Of a stretch of 64,000 bases of DNA, positions 63,000-64,000 are shown in pieces. The DNA is from Anisodus tanguticus (lineage: Eukaryota; Streptophyta; Magnoliopsida; Solanales; Solanaceae): contig CM067545.1 of the NCBI GenBank assembly GCA_034509755.1, positions 41,781,062 through 41,845,061 on the forward strand. The letters are read 5' to 3'. The notes below the pieces were generated by a model. That model was not told the origin of the DNA and did not search any database. It saw nothing but the letters and a program-made list of their open reading frames with translations. Every line of letters begins with the position of its first letter. Position 1 is the first letter of the stretch. The translations under genes and the position numbers were made by a program.

Positions 63000-64000
63000 T
63001 GTCGCGACCTTCTTTGGAATCACCCTAGTGAGTAAATTATTCTCCTTGTTCTTTTGCTTTTTGCCACTTTTTGCTAAGGCTTTTGGGGACAAATCAGCCT
63101 CTTTAGCAACTTCTTTGATGATATTTGATGTGTGCTTATTACCCTGGTCTTCTTCCTGCAACTGCTATTCTTCTAAAGCAATCTTTACTTCATTATCTGA
63201 TAATTTGTGTGCTACTATATCTTACAGTTTTGCATTTCGAGAGGTCTTCTCACCAACTGCTGCAGTATGTTTGTGCCACTATTTTGCTGAAGCTGTCTGA
63301 GTTACTTCTTGATGGGGTAAGCTTGATGTGTTTATTATCTTTGTCTCCTTGCCCTCTAGATTTCCGCCCTTCTTAATTATATTCTTCTCATCTGGTGGCT
63401 TATTCTTTGGTACCAAATCAACTAGCATTATACTAACATTTGTTTCTTGCTTTGCTGCCTCTGAATTAACCTTATCTTATTGCTTTGTTCTATCTGCTTG
63501 TTTAGGATCTGCATATTTATCTCCATCTCCATCATGGGTATTAGTAGAATCATATGAACTTTCTTTCAAATTCCAAAATGATTGATTGTTTGGATCCCCT
63601 TCTCTTCCTTCTTCTGCTTCTACTCTCTCCCCATTTTCCTTGTGTATCCTCTTCTTTTGAGCTATGTTCTTTGCTTCTTTCCTAAGTATCTGCCTTAGTA
63701 TTTTCCATTTCTTCAGATGCTTCTACGGCTATATTAGAACTTGACTGCTCCTCTCCACTAATTTTTTCAATTTTATCTGGTTTCTGCTATGGCAGTATCT
63801 TGTCCATTTCCTTTCCATCATCGTTTTCAATTCGGATCCACCCTAGAAATACAAAAACCAGAAGTCACTAAATCTTTCAGCCTCTTCAAATTCCAATATA
63901 AACCCTCTGAGGAAGAAAAAAATTTGTGCCGCTACACTTTTTCCACACAAAATTTCACTTACCAGAGGTATTTACATGGTTCGTAGATTATTCGAATAAT
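63000..64000 (-). pseudogene. LINE-1 ORF1 C-terminal region remnant
   Basis: On the - strand it is Lys/Glu/Ser/Asn-rich and hydrophilic, with several stops, ending just before the ORF2 start. Such low-complexity tails are usual in plant L1 ORF1 proteins, which bind RNA. No zinc knuckle is visible inside the window; the N-terminal half lies beyond the edge. Assigned mainly from its position. Confidence 0.55.

Larger units (their letters stand above)
62271..64000 (-). mobile_element. L1-type LINE, ORF1 end and ORF2 start, truncated both sides
   Basis: On the - strand, ORF1-like sequence runs from the window edge to about 63010. ORF2 starts at 62988 and its endonuclease domain runs down to about 62280, where it meets the gypsy. 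The reverse transcriptase part is absent. ORF1 then ORF2 with an N-terminal endonuclease is the L1 plan. Confidence 0.78.

Noticed and set aside
1..64000. CRISPR arrays, operons or a defence island
   Set aside because: No regularly spaced repeats and no bacterial gene organisation; the DNA is plant nuclear.

Overview
The window looks like a piece of a plant nuclear genome, most likely from Solanaceae. The evidence is a Solendovirus-type endogenous pararetrovirus (the tobacco vein clearing virus-like group known as integrated copies in Solanaceae), a TS-type SINE, Stowaway and CACTA-like MITEs, and R2R3-MYB intron positions typical of angiosperms. The genus cannot be fixed from sequence reading alone. 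There are no prokaryotic features, no CRISPR array and no stand-alone tRNA or rRNA genes.

Only one host gene is convincing: a complete three-exon R2R3-MYB transcription factor (16526-17977, + strand), predicted at 338 residues and closest by eye to the MYB53/92/93 (subgroup 24) type. Its first intron holds a Stowaway-like MITE. Two related CACTA-like elements, in the same orientation, flank the gene about 0.4 kb upstream and 2 kb downstream.

Almost everything else is mobile DNA. From left to right: a decayed Sirevirus-like Ty1/copia element (1-6.5 kb) abutting a partial endogenous pararetrovirus (6.5-12.3 kb) that still has open reverse-transcriptase and transactivator reading frames; a short SINE; a LINE-derived RNase H remnant split by a 1.3-kb copia deletion derivative (12815-14159); the MYB locus with MITEs (15-20.2 kb); a three-level nest (copia 20283-30151, containing CACTA 24374-29382, containing hAT 25714-29224), with a target-site duplication at each level; an RTE-type LINE (31-32.9 kb); two copia elements of one lineage (33.1-37.9 kb and 39.5-44.6 kb, the second complete with a perfect TSD); a dimeric SINE with an 18-bp TSD (46075-46674); a heavily decayed copia internal region with one 1.16-kb LTR (47.2-51.7 kb); a TS SINE; a second fragment of the same copia family (52.3-53.3 kb); a nested MITE; an LTR-like unit (57.5-58.3 kb); a decayed Ty3/gypsy pol (58.7-62.1 kb); and the 5' part of an L1-type LINE on the - strand (62.3-64 kb).

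The genes do not form a pathway. The biology here is insertion history: the order of insertions can be read from TSDs and interrupted frames. The most useful leads are the partly intact pararetrovirus, the exact nest of three transposon classes, the mobilised SINE dimer, and the palindromes scattered through the Sirevirus. I did not see evidence of an entirely new class of system.
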